NCBI GenBank assembly: GCA_021613375.1
Contig: CM038702.1
Span: 23,667,849-23,731,848 of the forward strand
Origin: Megaleporinus macrocephalus
Taxonomy: Eukaryota > Chordata > Actinopteri > Characiformes > Anostomidae
Length of the DNA: 64,000 bases
Reading direction: 5' to 3'
Shown: one piece after another, positions 1-12,490 of the stretch
How positions within the stretch are numbered: the stretch's first letter is position 1
How the letters are laid out: every line of letters begins with the position of its first letter
The notes under the pieces: model-generated
The model's input: the letters and a program-made list of their open reading frames with translations, nothing else
What the model was told of the DNA's origin: nothing
The model's database searches: none
Made by a program: the position numbers and the translations under genes

Positions 1-539
1 TGCGGAGACATACAGAGCACATGACAAAAACAGATACAGGAGAAAATAAACAAAGACAGACACACATGGCAAAGACAGTACAAGCTAAAAAAGAACACAG
101 ACAGCATACGACAATATCTTGCCTCATATCTTGCGTAATGTCTGTGGCATCGGTAATCAGCCTGTTCTACATTAGCACTTCCTCATAAAATATACTACTA
201 TACTGTAAATACAGTACTGTAAATTTCCAAGTTTCTCTTTTAAAGAAATAATTTACAGTTATCATCTAAACCATCCTTTTGATGGAAGTTAACAAATCAT
301 GGAATGACTGGACTGCAGCAAGACGGCAGGAACCACTCCTATGTTCTTCTAACCGATTGCTCTTCACCAATATATCAATAATTTTGCCAAAAAAAAAAGA
401 AGAAATCATGGTACATTTGACTGTATTAGTGTTTGTTTCTATTTTTGCTTGTTCTTTTGCTATGTTCTTTATTGCTTGTATATACTGTATGTATGTGAGA
501 TTTCTCTAAGGTCAGTGGTCCCAGAATAGAGTGAACCAC
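1..539. other. AT-rich sequence, no gene seen
   Basis: A- and purine-rich, low-complexity sequence in the first 150 bases, then AT-rich unique sequence. The small open frame at 279-509 has no recognisable domain and an ordinary chance length. I see no exon, RNA gene or defined repeat here. Confidence 0.5.
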
Positions 540-945
540 GGACTGTTGCCACAAAGTCAGAGGCATATAACTGCATTGAATCTCTTTGTAAGCTGTAACT
601 TTACCATCGCCCGTGACTGGAACTAAGGGGCTAGAGCCAATCTCTTAAAAAAACAGAGAATATGTGATTTTTTATGCACTACTCACTTCAGCATTCAACA
701 GCTGCACTCTGTGCGTGCATGGTCTACGGTTTTATGGCTGAGCTCATGCAGCTTCTGCATATTTCCCTTTCATCATAATAGCACTTAAGGTTAACCAGGG
801 CAGATGTACCAGGGCACAAATTTCATGAGCTGACTTGTAGCAAAGGTGGCATCCTACAACAGTACCATGTTTAAAGTCACTCAGCTGTGCAGCGCAACTC
901 ATTCAGCTGCCACTGTTTGTGGAGCCATTTTGATGGCCAGGCTTT
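540..945 (-). pseudogene. Tc1-like transposase remnant, internally deleted
   Basis: On the minus strand this matches the transposase region of a common teleost Tc1/mariner family as I remember it. Block 540-640 corresponds to the part after the central catalytic region (mark: ggaactaaggggctagagcc). Block 685-940 corresponds to the N-terminal DNA-binding half (mark: gctgacttgtagcaaaggtg). The part that should join them is deleted and both blocks carry many substitutions, so no open frame survives. The intact family encodes a DD34E transposase with an N-terminal paired-like DNA-binding domain. No terminal inverted repeat was identified. This is an old dead copy. Confidence 0.6.
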
Positions 946-1602
946 GTTTGTATACTGACAATATTTTTCTCAGTCTTTTGTCTTTGATTGTGGACAAAAT
1001 GATTGCCAGTGTATTAGTATAACTACGCCCCCTTTCTCTCTCTCTCTTTCTTTCTATTTTTCGCTCTATGTACGCGGTTCTTTCTTCCATCCAGTCCCTT
1101 TGTTGTTAATTAAACCTTCAAGCATCTGGTGGCTCAATTGACTTACAATCTAACCACTGATTAGCGGAAAGAATGGAAGAATAAGTAAACAATTATATAA
1201 CAAATGAATGACGTTCATGAATATCTACCATGATTTGCTTTTGTGAAGTGAGGAAAGTTGAGTAGCGTCCACATACTGAAATAACGGCAGCTATTGTGAG
1301 ATTTGACCACATAATCCGATTGGGTGAAAAGTGGTATATATTGGTATGCATCATAACAGCACAGTTTTTTACTATATCTTACTGATTTATATTAATTTAT
1401 CCAAACACCAGTTGCTAATCCTTTCTAGGCCAGGGATACCAAATGGCATTGTAGTTGTTAGTCATTAGTTTTAAGTTGCATGTCAACATATCAGAGTGTG
1501 GCTTTGCATGCAGAGAGAGAAAAAAAGAGTGATATATATGTAAATAAAGAAAAAATCAGTGGAAGAGAGAAACAGTCATAAAGAAACCATAAAGAGAAAG
1601 AC

Positions 1603-1646
<44 letters not shown>

Positions 1647-2085
1647 CTTAATTATTCAAGGTTGTTCAGCCTGTTGGGGAAAAAAGAGCGGGAAACATGT
1701 TGCTTATTTAAATTTGATCATTTCAAATGCAGCATGTGACATTTTGTAACATACATTATTTATTCCTACTAATATAAGATTTTTAATATAGGCCTTATGC
1801 TTGGTTTGTATATCAATTGTGGTTCTATTTATACTCCTTTTATTATAAGAGCTGTGCAAATAAATAAGATTTAACCTGGCATGAATATTCATGAGAGAGC
1901 TCTCGCTCACATGTATGTCATTTGATTAAATACCCACGCTGTGTGGTTGGGTGTTTGTTCATTGAGTGTAACCAGGACAGGGATTATGAAAACGATCAGA
2001 GTGATTCAATTAATACAGCAGCAGAAAGCCCTGGAAACCTGAAAATATGTAGAGAAACTGATGTTGAGTGCCCCTGTGTGGCTAA

Positions 2086-2086
<1 letters not shown>
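946..2086. repeat. AT-rich stretch with CT and GA microsatellites
   Basis: Mostly unique AT-rich sequence. It holds a short pyrimidine run near 1030-1056 and a (GA)n tract at about 1606-1641. No exon or RNA gene is visible. A weak dispersed-repeat resemblance between 1265-1440 and 2385-2560 is listed separately. Confidence 0.5.
1265..1440 (+). repeat. Possible dispersed repeat, copy 1
   Basis: It shares an ordered series of short words with 2385-2560: 'ataac..cagct', then 'gattgg.tgaaaa' or 'gattggataaaa', then 'atattg.tatg', then a 'caatcacctgtttctaac'-like block. The order and spacing suggest two old copies of one element. Identity is low by eye, and an alignment would decide. Confidence 0.3.

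Positions 2087-2121
<35 letters not shown>
2087..2121 (+). repeat. (GT)n microsatellite
   Basis: A near-perfect GT dinucleotide run of about 34 bases. It generates spurious repetitive reading frames on both strands. Confidence 0.9.
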
Positions 2122-2123
<2 letters not shown>

Positions 2124-3384
2124 ATTTTCTTTTCATCCCATCTTTCAAATGTAAAAAGATCAAACAGCTCTCCAAGGCTGCCCATTCCCCACTGTAATCT
2201 TTATAAGAGGTGTCATCCATTACGCTTTATCTTGTAGACCTAATAGTGAATAACAACCAGCATGTTTTTGCCATTTTAGTGTGTGAGTGCCCGACTTTAA
2301 AAGTACATTTTGACACATCACAACTACAAAATCATCCTCTACTTCATTCATAATACATTGTAAAAAGTTGAATGTTATCCTTTTTGAATCCGCTCACACA
2401 TATGCAGAAATAACTCCAGCTGTTAGTTTCAACAACCCAGTCTGATTGGATAAAAACTGCTGTGTTCATATTGTTATGTTAAGAGCATGATGTCTTTCAC
2501 CATACCTATATCGTTTAGTCAATCACCTGTTTCTAACTTTTTCCAGCCTGTGAAGACCAACTTCCATCTTTAATATTGATTTTCACACTCATACTGTTTT
2601 AACTAGTTATATATCTACATTAGTAATGTTGAAAGCTCAGACTGGCTTTACATAGAGAAACTTTCATGTAACTGAATTGCACTTGAGTTTCATAAGGTAC
2701 AGCACAAGATGATGGTTCAGTTAAAAAAGGAGAACCTCCTAGTTTTTTCTTTTATCGGTTTCCAGAGCCACTTTAACAAAATAAGTTTGTTAAAGTCAAT
2801 GTGGTAACAAGCTGTGTTAACTATCCAGGTAATGCTAACACTTATTAAGGATAAAAAGTACTACAGAAAAGAAGAGAGAGAGAAATATTGTCTGCTATGA
2901 ACTTGTGCTTATAAGACGAATTGAGTGAGACGACTATATCCATAATGGCTACTTAAACACAATGGCTACATTAAACTATATTATATGTTTGATTGGATTT
3001 GTGGCATTTGGCAGATACTTTCATCTACTTTGACTTTTGAATAGATGAGGGTAGTGTAGTGTTCTGATCAAGTGCATTAGACTGCAGAGGTGTTACCTAC
3101 GACACCATGTCATCTACCTATTTTAGGCTTAATTAAAAAGTATTAATCAAACAATTTGGGCTGCAAAAGAAAAACAACAGTCAACTGTTTTTATTTGAGA
3201 AAATTTTGGACATTTTAAAACTATTGTGGTCGAAGCAAAACATTTAAATGTCCGAACCTAAAATCATGGGAACAAACTTTTTGGTTCCAAATGTATTTAT
3301 TTTTGGTGGAAACGCCATGTGTGGTTTAAAATCAGGTGCAGGAATAGGAACGAAACCCATTCCATACTGGTAAAAAGGGTTAAT
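2122..3384. other. Unique AT-rich sequence
   Basis: No gene, RNA or clear mobile element is seen apart from the possible repeat copy at 2385-2560 described with its partner at 1265-1440. Confidence 0.4.
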
Positions 3385-3565
3385 AGTGGTTTTCCTTAGT
3401 GTCTGGGGTTCACTGTGGTTTTAACATATGCTCTTATAGAGTTTTGAGTCTTGGTTGCTATCAGTGGTTCTTTCTCCATTTCCTTAGAAAGGATTTTTTT
3501 TCTGTTGTGTTTTGGGTCCTCTCAGTGTTTCTTCCCCATGATCTTTAGAGAGTCGTTTGATTATT
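3385..3565 (+). repeat. Dispersed teleost repeat, plus copy
   Basis: It contains ggttctttctccatttcctt and tcctctcagtgtttcttccc. These match, in reverse orientation, a segment at 53455-53580 (agaaacgctgagaggatcg). I recall this as a frequent element of fish genomes but cannot name its class. It has no coding content. Confidence 0.45.
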
Positions 3566-6500
3566 GTTTTTCTTGACGCAGTCTCTCTTGATGATACTTG
3601 TTGTGTAGCCTCACACTTAGACTGAAAGATAACTAAACTCGCATCTATGTTCAGATCAAATAATAAATTAATAACTTTATGAACAAAGTCATTATTTTTT
3701 AAACTAGAATTATAATTAAGGACTTTTTTTCATAAATCTTGAATCATGAATCTTTATAAGTCTTTTGCAAGTCTTTCCTTTGAAAATCTTTTATAAATTC
3801 AGCCTTTGTTGCATTCTGCATTTTGCTCTATAAGAGAAGAAAGAAAAAAAGAAAGGAAGAAAGAAATTAAACAAATATAAAAAAAACAAATATGTAGATT
3901 ACATTGATTTAAAACAAGATGGGTTGCAGTTCCCAGGATTTTGATTAATCTGTAAGCTAATATTTTCTGGAGTAAATACATTTGTTATTGACTGTAATCA
4001 GAACATCTGTAGTACCAAAGAAGTTAAGTTCTAGCTGTTTTCCTTTTCTTTCATTGAGCCTTTGCACCATTTCTCTTCCTTTTTTTTCTTTTTTGAATGT
4101 ACTGGCCTCACAGTCATATGAGGACTTTCTGGAAATGAGTGCGGGAAGAGGTTGGAAGTCCAGTATCAACTGAAGGTTAATTAGACGTCCTGTTGTTTCT
4201 CTGATGTGCCAAAGTTTAATCATTCCAACCTGAAGCACATACAGAGTGTCCACAGGTACGGTGATTTTGGCCTTTTTAACTTTATATTTAAAGTCATTTT
4301 GGCACCCATGTGGTGGGCTATACTTGAAAGTCCACCGGCCTTTCAGCAGTCTGGCTGAATTAAAAAGTTAATGTTATCATGTTTATCTGAAGTGGCACTG
4401 GGCTTTGAAGTCTTGAGTAATTTTGCTATACTTTATGTTCATTATGTTAGCATAATTACATTGTTACATATTGTATTACCTTCATGTTTTATCTGAATTT
4501 TGCATGGACAGCTTTGAGTCTGCTGATGTCAAACAATGATACAAAAAAAACATTCTGCAAAACGAGAGACACTAATCAGTACCATTTCTTCAAATTCAAA
4601 TTATAAGTTGCATATGAGAAACTATTTATATGAAATTAAACAACAGACCAAATGACACAATCTCATTGTTTGAGAAGTATTTCACAATAACTGTATCACT
4701 GGTTGCTAAGTTATGTATGACTGGTTTAGAAGTTGTAGATGCTTGACGTCTTTATTAAACCACATTGTTAATAGTTGTAAATATTAATTTCCGAGACTAA
4801 ACATACACATAGCAAATAAACTAAAACTCAAATATAAAAAAAGTACTTTTGTTTTTTCATTGTTGTAATTTTCAGTTTTTGACAATTAAAGTATGTGTTG
4901 TCCTTTATATTGTGTTTAAATATTCTGATAAATAAAGTCTGTTTCCTTTGACTTTAAAAATTGCAGTATTTTTTCTCCTGTTAGTATTTTGGAGAAATTG
5001 TCAGTTGGGTCAGCGATAAAGCTTTAAGCTTGATGTCAACTTGTTGCTAATCAAGTGGCAAGTCATTAACAATATGGATGCATCTGACAGGTGAGGAGTC
5101 TGTGTCTCTAGTTTCCTGAGGGCAGTGTAATCGAGGGCTTATCAGAAAAGGCACATCACTCTACTGACCTGTACTAACATAAAAAGTTTTGTACTAAAAT
5201 AAAAGTCTTGTGTTGTTGTAGAGAGTATAGAACACCATGTCCAGCCAAATTTTTAGTTGGTTACGGTTATTATGGCACTCCTAAATTCTCTGGCTCTCTG
5301 ATTGTGGGTGAGCATCTCAGCTAGGTGTCATCCAATTTGCTAGATTCCAGGGTCAGTACCTCCCTGAAGGCTAAGAATGCAGCTCGTTGAAAAGAACACA
5401 TCACGTTCTACTGCCTTGTGGAATTTGGAAGATTTTAAACCTACTTAATGCAAATCATTCCAATCTTTTATGGTGTTATTTTTGAAGACTTTAACTGTTT
5501 TAATGTTGACTTGACTTTAATCACGCAACCTTCTAAAATTGAAAGTTTTGCAACCCCTAGTAGATAGAAATAAATGAACAGCATCATAGCTGGAAAAACA
5601 CAACAAAGACAACAATGCTGTGAGTATATAAATTACACTGTACAGATGACTGTACAGCAAGAATGATATAAAAACACAAGCTCCTAAGTTGTTTATCTAG
5701 TTATTCAATATTTTGCATGTACTTTTGCTTTTGAATTGCTTTAAGTTGCACAGAAATTAAGTTACAGGCAGGTTGTTGTGTGAAAATTTGCCTGTGTAGG
5801 CCTTTCTTTGTCACAAACTGCAGACATAAAACTTGCTTATGTAATGGGAAACAATAGCTCTCTTTCTCTTCTTTAAACCCATGATAGTTTAACTTGATAA
5901 TAAAGTATCTAGCTTTATACATACCCACTGAAAGAAAAGATTAGAATGGAAGCTGTTTGATTGGTCAAGGTTACAGAGCTCTTAGATTACTAGTTTAGGT
6001 AGCAGCTTGTTTGTGAGATTGAGGGAGCTAACTTTATAGCTTTTGGAAGTGACTGAGAAAACCATCCATCAATGAATAATTATGTTAATAAGGATTGCTG
6101 GTAATGGAATTTAAATAAGCAATGCCATGGCTAAAGGACATCCAGGAGAATTCTGGAACTAGACTTTGCTCTTTACATTTGCTCCCAAGACAAACACTAT
6201 TGTTTCTCGTTCTTGTTACTCTTGTACTGTATTTATGTTTTTTGCCTGTATTCTAGTAAAATATAACGTTTTACCTCACAAACACACTTATTGCTCAGAT
6301 AAAAGGTTTTAAACAATGTACTTTGGTGCATAAGAGTACTGTAGTACTACTGTAGAAGTGTTTGTCCAGTATTTTTTTTCATTTCCATTACAAAAATGAC
6401 ATTTCCATTACAAAAATAACCCACCAGCAGCCAGAGGGATTCAGCTCGGCAAGAAAAAATGAGACTAGACACGTACCGTTACGCTGCAGCTAACCATTAT

Positions 6501-7975
6501 TAAGTATCTACTTTAGAGCATACAAGAACTGAAAATGGGCACATTTGGTCAAATTCTGAAGAAGAGCGTGACAGCAGGACTACATTAAATTACAAACCTG
6601 TCATTGTCCATAAGTAAGCTTTTCAGTCAGCACCTATGATAACAGAACAACCAACCAGACTGGAGTTAACCAGAAATTAACAGAATACAAAAGAAAGGCT
6701 GTGAAATGCTTTATAGACTGACTGAAAAAAGCTTTATGGCTTTATCTGTAAAGCCAAAAATACTACTATATTTTTTGTCAACTAATAGATAAATAGCTGC
6801 CTATATAACCACCTGCATATCCACCCATAAATCTGTAAATCTGTAGTCATTTATTGGACAAGCAGGCTTCCTTTAGTTCTCTGTCTCTTTCCCTATCTCT
6901 CTCTCTCTCTTTCTCTCTGGCTGTCTCCCTCTCTGTTCTGCTATTTTTACCAGGAGCCACTTTGATTTGTCTTCTGTTATTGATTCTCTACCCACCCAGC
7001 GTCTTCCCACACATGAAAAACACACATGCACATACATGCATGCTCACATACACACAGGTTCAGTGCATCTCCAGTCAAATCATTCATTATACTTTTGGCA
7101 TCGGGCAGATTGTGGATGAGTACAGAATGCTTGTTATGCCACTTCTGTAGGGCATGAATGCAAAGGGATCATGGCTTGCATCTTTTCTGGAAGCAAGCAT
7201 TTGCATTTAATGTATTCAAAGTAGCTTTATGCTCTGTTTTACTGTGTTGATGCTGGGTCGACAAATGCGTTGTGTGAGTTACACGCCTCCGCTCACTTTA
7301 CACTTGTAACAGTCGTTGAATTAGTTTTCCATCATCATCTTATTATATAGACTGTTCATGGTTAGTTTATATAAGCATCTTTAGAGCTTCTATACATTTT
7401 AAAATTAGACTTCTTCACCAAATATGCTGTTGCCATTACCAACCTGAGGGTACTGAAAGTTGCAAAGCGTTTATGGTACCATTTCATCCTCTATTTAGCC
7501 ATTCCTAAAAAAATCTATAATGATCAAGATCTAAACTTTGAGTTTACAGTCTCACGGGGGCTTTGTAACCATGCCAATATCCAGAAAACTAGAATGCATT
7601 ACTACTATCAAGAAAGGGACCCAGTCAAATAGCTCAATAGGACCTTTAAGACGTTGGGCACCATGAAAAACCTTAAATAGAACCACTGGTTCAACTGTTT
7701 TAAACCTTAAACATGTTGCTTCTTTCCAAGTTTTAATTGGGAACGTCTGTCTCAGAAATAAGTGTAAAACTAGTGAGTGAGCCAGTCTGGATCTCTGCCC
7801 ATGAATTATTTCTGAATCTGGAGAACGTCCAGTGTAAATCCTTTGTCATGAGCTTCTACTTCCATGTAATTTTCTTTCTTTCACTCCGGTTACAATTTTA
7901 AGCAAAAGAACATGCAAATTAAGAACCTGTGAAGAATTTAGAAAACATTGAGTTATCCAAACAAAGATCATTGAG
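3566..7975. other. Unique AT-rich sequence, minor simple repeats only
   Basis: Long gene-free stretch. Items seen: a purine run at 3835-3866, a 20-bp direct duplication at 6379-6418 (catttccattacaaaaat twice), a CT run at 6885-6925 and a CA-rich run at 7019-7056. The small frame at 6854-7150 is largely the translated CT run. I found no splice-bounded exon, RNA gene or clear transposon. Confidence 0.4.
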
Positions 7976-8693
7976 TCAGTGCAACATGGTGCAACAAGAC
8001 GAGGGAGGAGTATATCAATGTGCAGTCTTTTTATTAAAATAGGCCATAATACAGATAAACAGATACATAAAAACAGATAACAAAATTAAATGAACACAGA
8101 GAAAACGGGAAAGATGGAAACGGAACAGGGAGACAAGCAGAGATAATGACAAACAAACGAAAAAGAATGACAAACACAAGGAATAGTTTTAGTTTAGAAT
8201 GATTCTGGCACTTGTGTTTGCACACAGAAAAATATGACCTCTGTATTTAAACCCATCAGTGCAGTGGAACACCCACATATACACACACTAGGGGGCAGTA
8301 AGCACAAGTGCCCAGAGCAGTGGGCAGCCCTATCCAAGGTACCTGGAGAGCAATAGGGGGTAAGATGCCTTGCTCAAAGGCACTTCAGTCGCGTCCTGCT
8401 GGTCCCAGAGATCAAACCGGAGACCTTCCGGTCACAAGACTGAACCCCTAACCTTCAGGCCACGACTGCCCAATATATGCCCAATACGACTGCAAAATAT
8501 ATACACAGGTTAACGAGAGGAAAACAGCTGACGAAACTAAGGACAAACGAGGTACAAGTGAGAAAGGCGGGGCAGAGGGGCACATGGCAAAACGAACGGA
8601 AACACATAGCTAAGAACATAAACAAACACACATGGCTAGGATGGGGGATGAAAACAAAAGGACGTAGACAAGAAGAACAGGCAGGGCATGACA
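7976..8693 (-). mobile_element. LTR of a retrotransposon, interrupted by a SINE
   Basis: Read on the minus strand, the segment starts tgtcatgccctgcctgttct, a form I recognise from teleost LTRs. It carries a TATA-like tatatattt near 8495-8505 and a polyadenylation signal (AATAAAA, plus-strand tttatt at about 8028-8034) close to the far end. A tRNA-derived SINE lies inside it at about 8208-8478. Removing the SINE leaves roughly 450 bp, a plausible LTR length. No polypurine tract or primer-binding site follows either edge, so a solo LTR is likely. I could not find a clean target duplication, and the left border is approximate. Confidence 0.45.
8208..8478 (-). mobile_element. tRNA-derived SINE, copy A (full length)
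   Basis: On the minus strand the head reads like a tRNA pol III promoter: an A-box-like tggcctgaaggttaggg and a B-box-like ggtttgatct. The body follows (gagcaaggcat, gggctgcccactgctc) and then a tail with ctgtgtgcaaacac. It shares this order with copies at 37515-37732 and 55886-56150. The body holds the plus-strand word acactagggggcag at 8285-8298, which matches the CTCF core consensus at 13 of 14 positions. SINEs encode no protein and move with LINE machinery. This copy sits inside an older LTR. Confidence 0.7.
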
Positions 8694-8699
8694 CTAAGA

Positions 8700-9710
8700 G
8701 TTGAGCAGTGCTTTCTGGAAGTGTGAGTCTTTCTGGCAGTAATGCAGAACAAGAACCCTGTATGCTGAACAAGATCTTCCAGATATAGCTGGTATTTCCT
8801 GAGGATGCTCCAGTTGAGAGACACTTATATGGACTTATCTAAAAACTTACCTGAAGGGAACCCATTTACTCCCTTACCTGTAGAAGACACTACAGAGAAG
8901 TCCCTGACCGATGAGACATCTGATCTGATGGCAACATACCTGAAACACAGGAAACCTAAATACGTATCAGTTGAGGAACATGTAGATGAAGTACTGCCTT
9001 CTGGAAGTGCTGATGATATGTGAAAAAAGAACGCAAAGTTCTCTTTACAAAGGACATCCCGATAACAGTATGTGAGAAGAGCCTTGTGCATAAACATCTT
9101 CTAGGAATAGAGAATCTCCAAGAAGACTTACACTTATCTTACACTAGGGAACCCAGTAGTCAGTGTAGTCTAGTCTCTATTTTAAAGTTTGAGCACAGCG
9201 ATCTCAGCTAAGCTATTACCGAGAAAAAGGAGATTTAGGAGAAAACAGAAATTGTCAAACAATTCAGAGCCAATTAGAATCCAGACTTCACTGATTGTGT
9301 TTGGAATTACTTGATTCTTGAAAAGAAGAAAATGTAACCAACTTTTTAGATTGAAACTTATTTCTGCAGATTTCAAAGTCTCTTGTTAAGAATGGACCCT
9401 GTGATCTAGATGCTGTTTCTTCATAAACTGCTAGACTCTTTGTGTGGAGAAAGCATGGAGATGAATCCAGACTGCACTAGGAGTTCTGCAAAGCATGCAT
9501 ATGGAAAGTCTGAGTCGTTTTTTGTTACAATGCTGTGGTAGAGCTGATGTTCAGCCATGAGATCAGGAAGTCAGAAGTATGCAGAGGCGTTTTGGATGCA
9601 AACTTCTGGAGCGCTCTTAAGAAATATTGCTCTGAAATACACAGGCCACCTTTTAAAGATTACATTGCAGAAAAGGTGGTGGGCGACGGCGCAGCTCTTC
9701 GTTAAATCAA
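8700..9710 (+). pseudogene. Decayed coding-like region of unknown origin
   Basis: Protein-like segments appear in successive plus-strand frames. At 8805-9021 the translation includes NPFTPLPVEDTTEKSLTDE and HRKPKYVSVEEHVDEVL. The same stretch continues after a stop in another frame at 9020-9210 (RKVLFTKDIPITVCEKSL). At about 9535-9704 an open frame includes VELMFSHEIRKSEVCRG and ALKKYCSEIHRPPFKDYIAEKV and ends in taa. The amino-acid texture is unlike the simple-repeat frames elsewhere in the window. I do not recognise the family. It may be a processed pseudogene, a decayed exon set or part of a retroelement. No poly-A tail or splice border was found. Confidence 0.35.
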
Positions 9711-10159
9711 GAAATGAGGAAAAAGTGTATTAATAATGGTTCAAACATTTGTTCAGTCAGTGTTCCTAAAGTGATGTTTGTGTTTATTCATAAACTTATA
9801 AATTATTTAAAAAGTGAAATAAATTAAGGAGTAGTCTCATTAAGAACACCAGAGGGCTCAGATAGTACAAGGGATCTATTTAAGCCTAGTGTGTTTCATT
9901 CTGTTACTTTTTTGTTCATGTTTTAATAATTAATTTGAAACTTGCTTGAACAGATTAAAGTTTTCCTCCTAAGATATATGAGTAAAGGTTTCAAAATCCG
10001 TTGGGCTTTAATAGTGCTTGACTGTGACTTTAGTTTGTTTCTTTATTTATTTCTATTTATTGTTGGAATATGTGTGTTAGAAATGTGGTGTAATTTCATT
10101 AGTATTATTATTATTGTTATTGTTATTATTATTATTAATATTATTATTTAAACTGTGGG
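9711..10159. repeat. AT-rich spacer with (TTA)n tract
   Basis: Unique AT-rich sequence followed by an imperfect (ATT)n run at 10104-10151. The poly-Ile and poly-Leu frames here are translations of that run. Confidence 0.6.
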
Positions 10160-10249
10160 TGGGAGCTAGATGTGTGTTGTATAGCTTTAAAAACAAAAGA
10201 GCGTTCCCTGTTGTGTCCTCGCACCTCTGTCACGCGCATGTGTTCTCAA

Positions 10250-10440
10250 ATCTAAATCGGAGGTGTTTGCAGTGTGAACAGAGAGACGAGTGCTGCTGAG
10301 TCTTCTTCATATTGATTCTCTCTCTTCTTAAAAGCCTCTTTAAAGTTGCCAGTCCCTTTGGTAAAGTTGGCGGCTTCACAGTTGCATTGTTTGCTGTGTA
10401 TCTCAGGGGTCTCAGGCTGGAACAGACACTTCACATAACA
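10250..10440. promoter_or_regulatory. Candidate conserved non-coding element
   Basis: A TE-free block of balanced composition between simple repeats. Words such as cctctttaaagttgccagtc and ggcggcttcacagttgcatt have the non-repetitive texture of vertebrate conserved elements. No open frame fits it. This is inference from texture only, and conservation across fish genomes is the test. Confidence 0.3.
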
Positions 10441-10444
10441 TGCA

Positions 10445-10484
<40 letters not shown>

Positions 10485-10486
10485 CT
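10445..10486 (+). repeat. Compound (GT)n(GA)n microsatellite
   Basis: A short GT run followed directly by a GA run. The junction creates the many SLSLSL and HTHTHT frames predicted around it. Confidence 0.9.
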
Positions 10487-10682
10487 GTGTATGTGGGGGG
10501 TGAGAGGCAGAAGGAGAAAGTGAGCATCCGCTCTGAATACACCACATGATGCAATGCATGATGGGACATCTACAGAGAGAAAGACAGCAGAGAGATGAAG
10601 AGAGATGGAGAGATTACAGATGTGAAGCTGGAGGTCTGGTAGCAAAAGCACAAAAACAATCCAGAGATTTTAAAAGGTGCTG

Positions 10683-11785
10683 TTACCTCTTTTTTTCTCT
10701 TTCATTCTCTCTATCTCTCTCTCTCTCTTCGCTCTCCTTGTCTCTATTATTCTCTATTCCCTCTCCTAAAATAGAATCTTTTCAGTCTTTTTTGTCCTTC
10801 TTTGTTGTCACTTACTTTCCTCTCCTCTCTCATTCCTTCTCTTTTTCTTAATCTCTCTGTGTCTCTTGTTGTCTTGTGCCTGTTTCTTTTTCTTGATCCT
10901 ATTTGCTGTTGTCTCTCTTTACCATAATTTTATCTGCATCACATGTTTGCTTTCTCTTCTTCATCATTCTTTCCTTCTTCATGTTTCCTGGAGGCCCCTC
11001 TTCTTGTTCGCTTTAGATGTCTCTTACTTTGCTTTTCCTATTCTGCCTCTGCTTCTTTATTTTTATCTCTATATTTATCACTCGTCTTCCTCATCATCCT
11101 CATCATCATCATCATCATCATCATTTGTCATTCTATCTCTTTTTTATACTCTATCTGTATCTCTTCTTTTTGTGAGCTAGATGCTGTTCTCTCTATATCT
11201 ATATCTGTATCTATTTTTCCACTTCTGTCTCTTTCCTTTTCACCCGTGTGCCTCATCCATCTCGTTCTTTGTATTTCCTTTCCCTCTGTCTTTCTAAAGA
11301 CGAAGCAAGAATTGTCCTCTCTCTGACTCTTTTCCTTTCTTACATCTTTACATCTCTATCTTGGACACTCTCTTTCTCCATCACCTCTTCTTTGTTCGCT
11401 CTTTAGTGCTCTTACTCTTTCTTTCTCTCCATCTTCTCTTTGTATCTGCCCTTTTGTGTTTCTTTTATTGTTATTCTCTTCTGTTTGAGTAATTCTTTCT
11501 TTATCACTCACTCTCTCACTCTCTTTCATTGCTCCCTTCATTTCTTTTTCTCTCTTCTTTATGATTCTCTCTTGATCCTCATACTTTCCCTCTGCATCTG
11601 TCGTCTTCCTTAAACTTTCTTGCTTTTTTTGTTTTTATCTTTTTTTTCTCTACATATATCTTTTTACTTCTTCAGTCTGTCCCCTCTGTCTTTTCTTAAA
11701 TTCTCACTCCATCATTTTCTTATTCTGATTTTCTCCACTTCGTTCTCCTTCTTCTGACCTTCTTATCTCTCTCTCTGTCTCTTGT

Positions 11786-11829
<44 letters not shown>

Positions 11830-11832
11830 CAG
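10683..11832 (+). repeat. 1.1 kb polypyrimidine tract
   Basis: The plus strand is overwhelmingly C and T for over a kilobase. It includes (CT)n runs near 10700-10735 and 11785-11830 and a (CAT)n run at 11098-11127. Several open frames of 90-130 codons exist here but encode only Ser, Leu, Phe and Ile runs with no domain. Such tracts can form triplex (H-DNA) and often arise by microsatellite expansion. Confidence 0.85.
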
Positions 11833-11959
11833 AAAGGAAGAAATAAGCCCACATTCTGTCTATCTCACACACATGCGCACACGCTTATTAGTAATTGCTC
11901 CTGTGTGATTGTGGGCAGTGTGTGCAAGAAGTGCTGCTGTGGAGAGTTTTGTAAGTAGT

Positions 11960-12490
11960 GTGCAAATGAGGTTTTTGCTGGCCTATTGAAATGGCCACTG
12001 GTGGGGATGAGGTGCCATTAGTTGCCATTAGCTCCCCGCTATGAGAGCCCTTTACCTTCACACAATTACTGTGGAAGAAGAAAAAATGGAAAAAAAAGGA
12101 AAAATCACCATCATCCCATTCCCCAGCCTCAACTCTAACCCCAGCTAGGTTCATGCAGAGTTGGGTTTAAAAAAAACACTTTCAACTTTTCATTTTAGCG
12201 CTTTAGCAGAGGGAAAGGTCGGAGTCAGGAGAGCCAATATGGCAGCTCTGGGTTTATTGTGATCAATGAGAGCCCTAATGGAGCCTGTAGTGGCTTTCCC
12301 TGTAAGAGTTTGTGGAGTGTGTGGCCTACATACACAGTTTCCATTGTCGTACGTATTGTAGTACTGACTGTTAGCCCTGCTGTGTTAGTGCTCGTGCTGT
12401 TTAATGGGATGACACAGCTGTCAGTCAGTAGGTTGTATGTGGGTGGGGTCAAACCCAAGAGGCTACGGATGGAAATGAGGTTTTTGAAAT
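11960..12490. promoter_or_regulatory. Candidate conserved non-coding element
   Basis: A stretch free of recognised repeats between the pyrimidine tract and a dispersed repeat. It holds direct near-duplicates of a gccattag word (gtgccattagttgccattag) and the block gagccaatatggcagctctg. A 77-codon frame at 12259-12492 has no recognisable domain. I suspect regulatory DNA on texture alone. Confidence 0.25.

Noticed and set aside
10866..11326. Plus-strand frames of 104-127 codons
   Set aside because: They consist of Ser/Leu/Phe/Ile runs translated from a pyrimidine tract; no domain and no codon bias.
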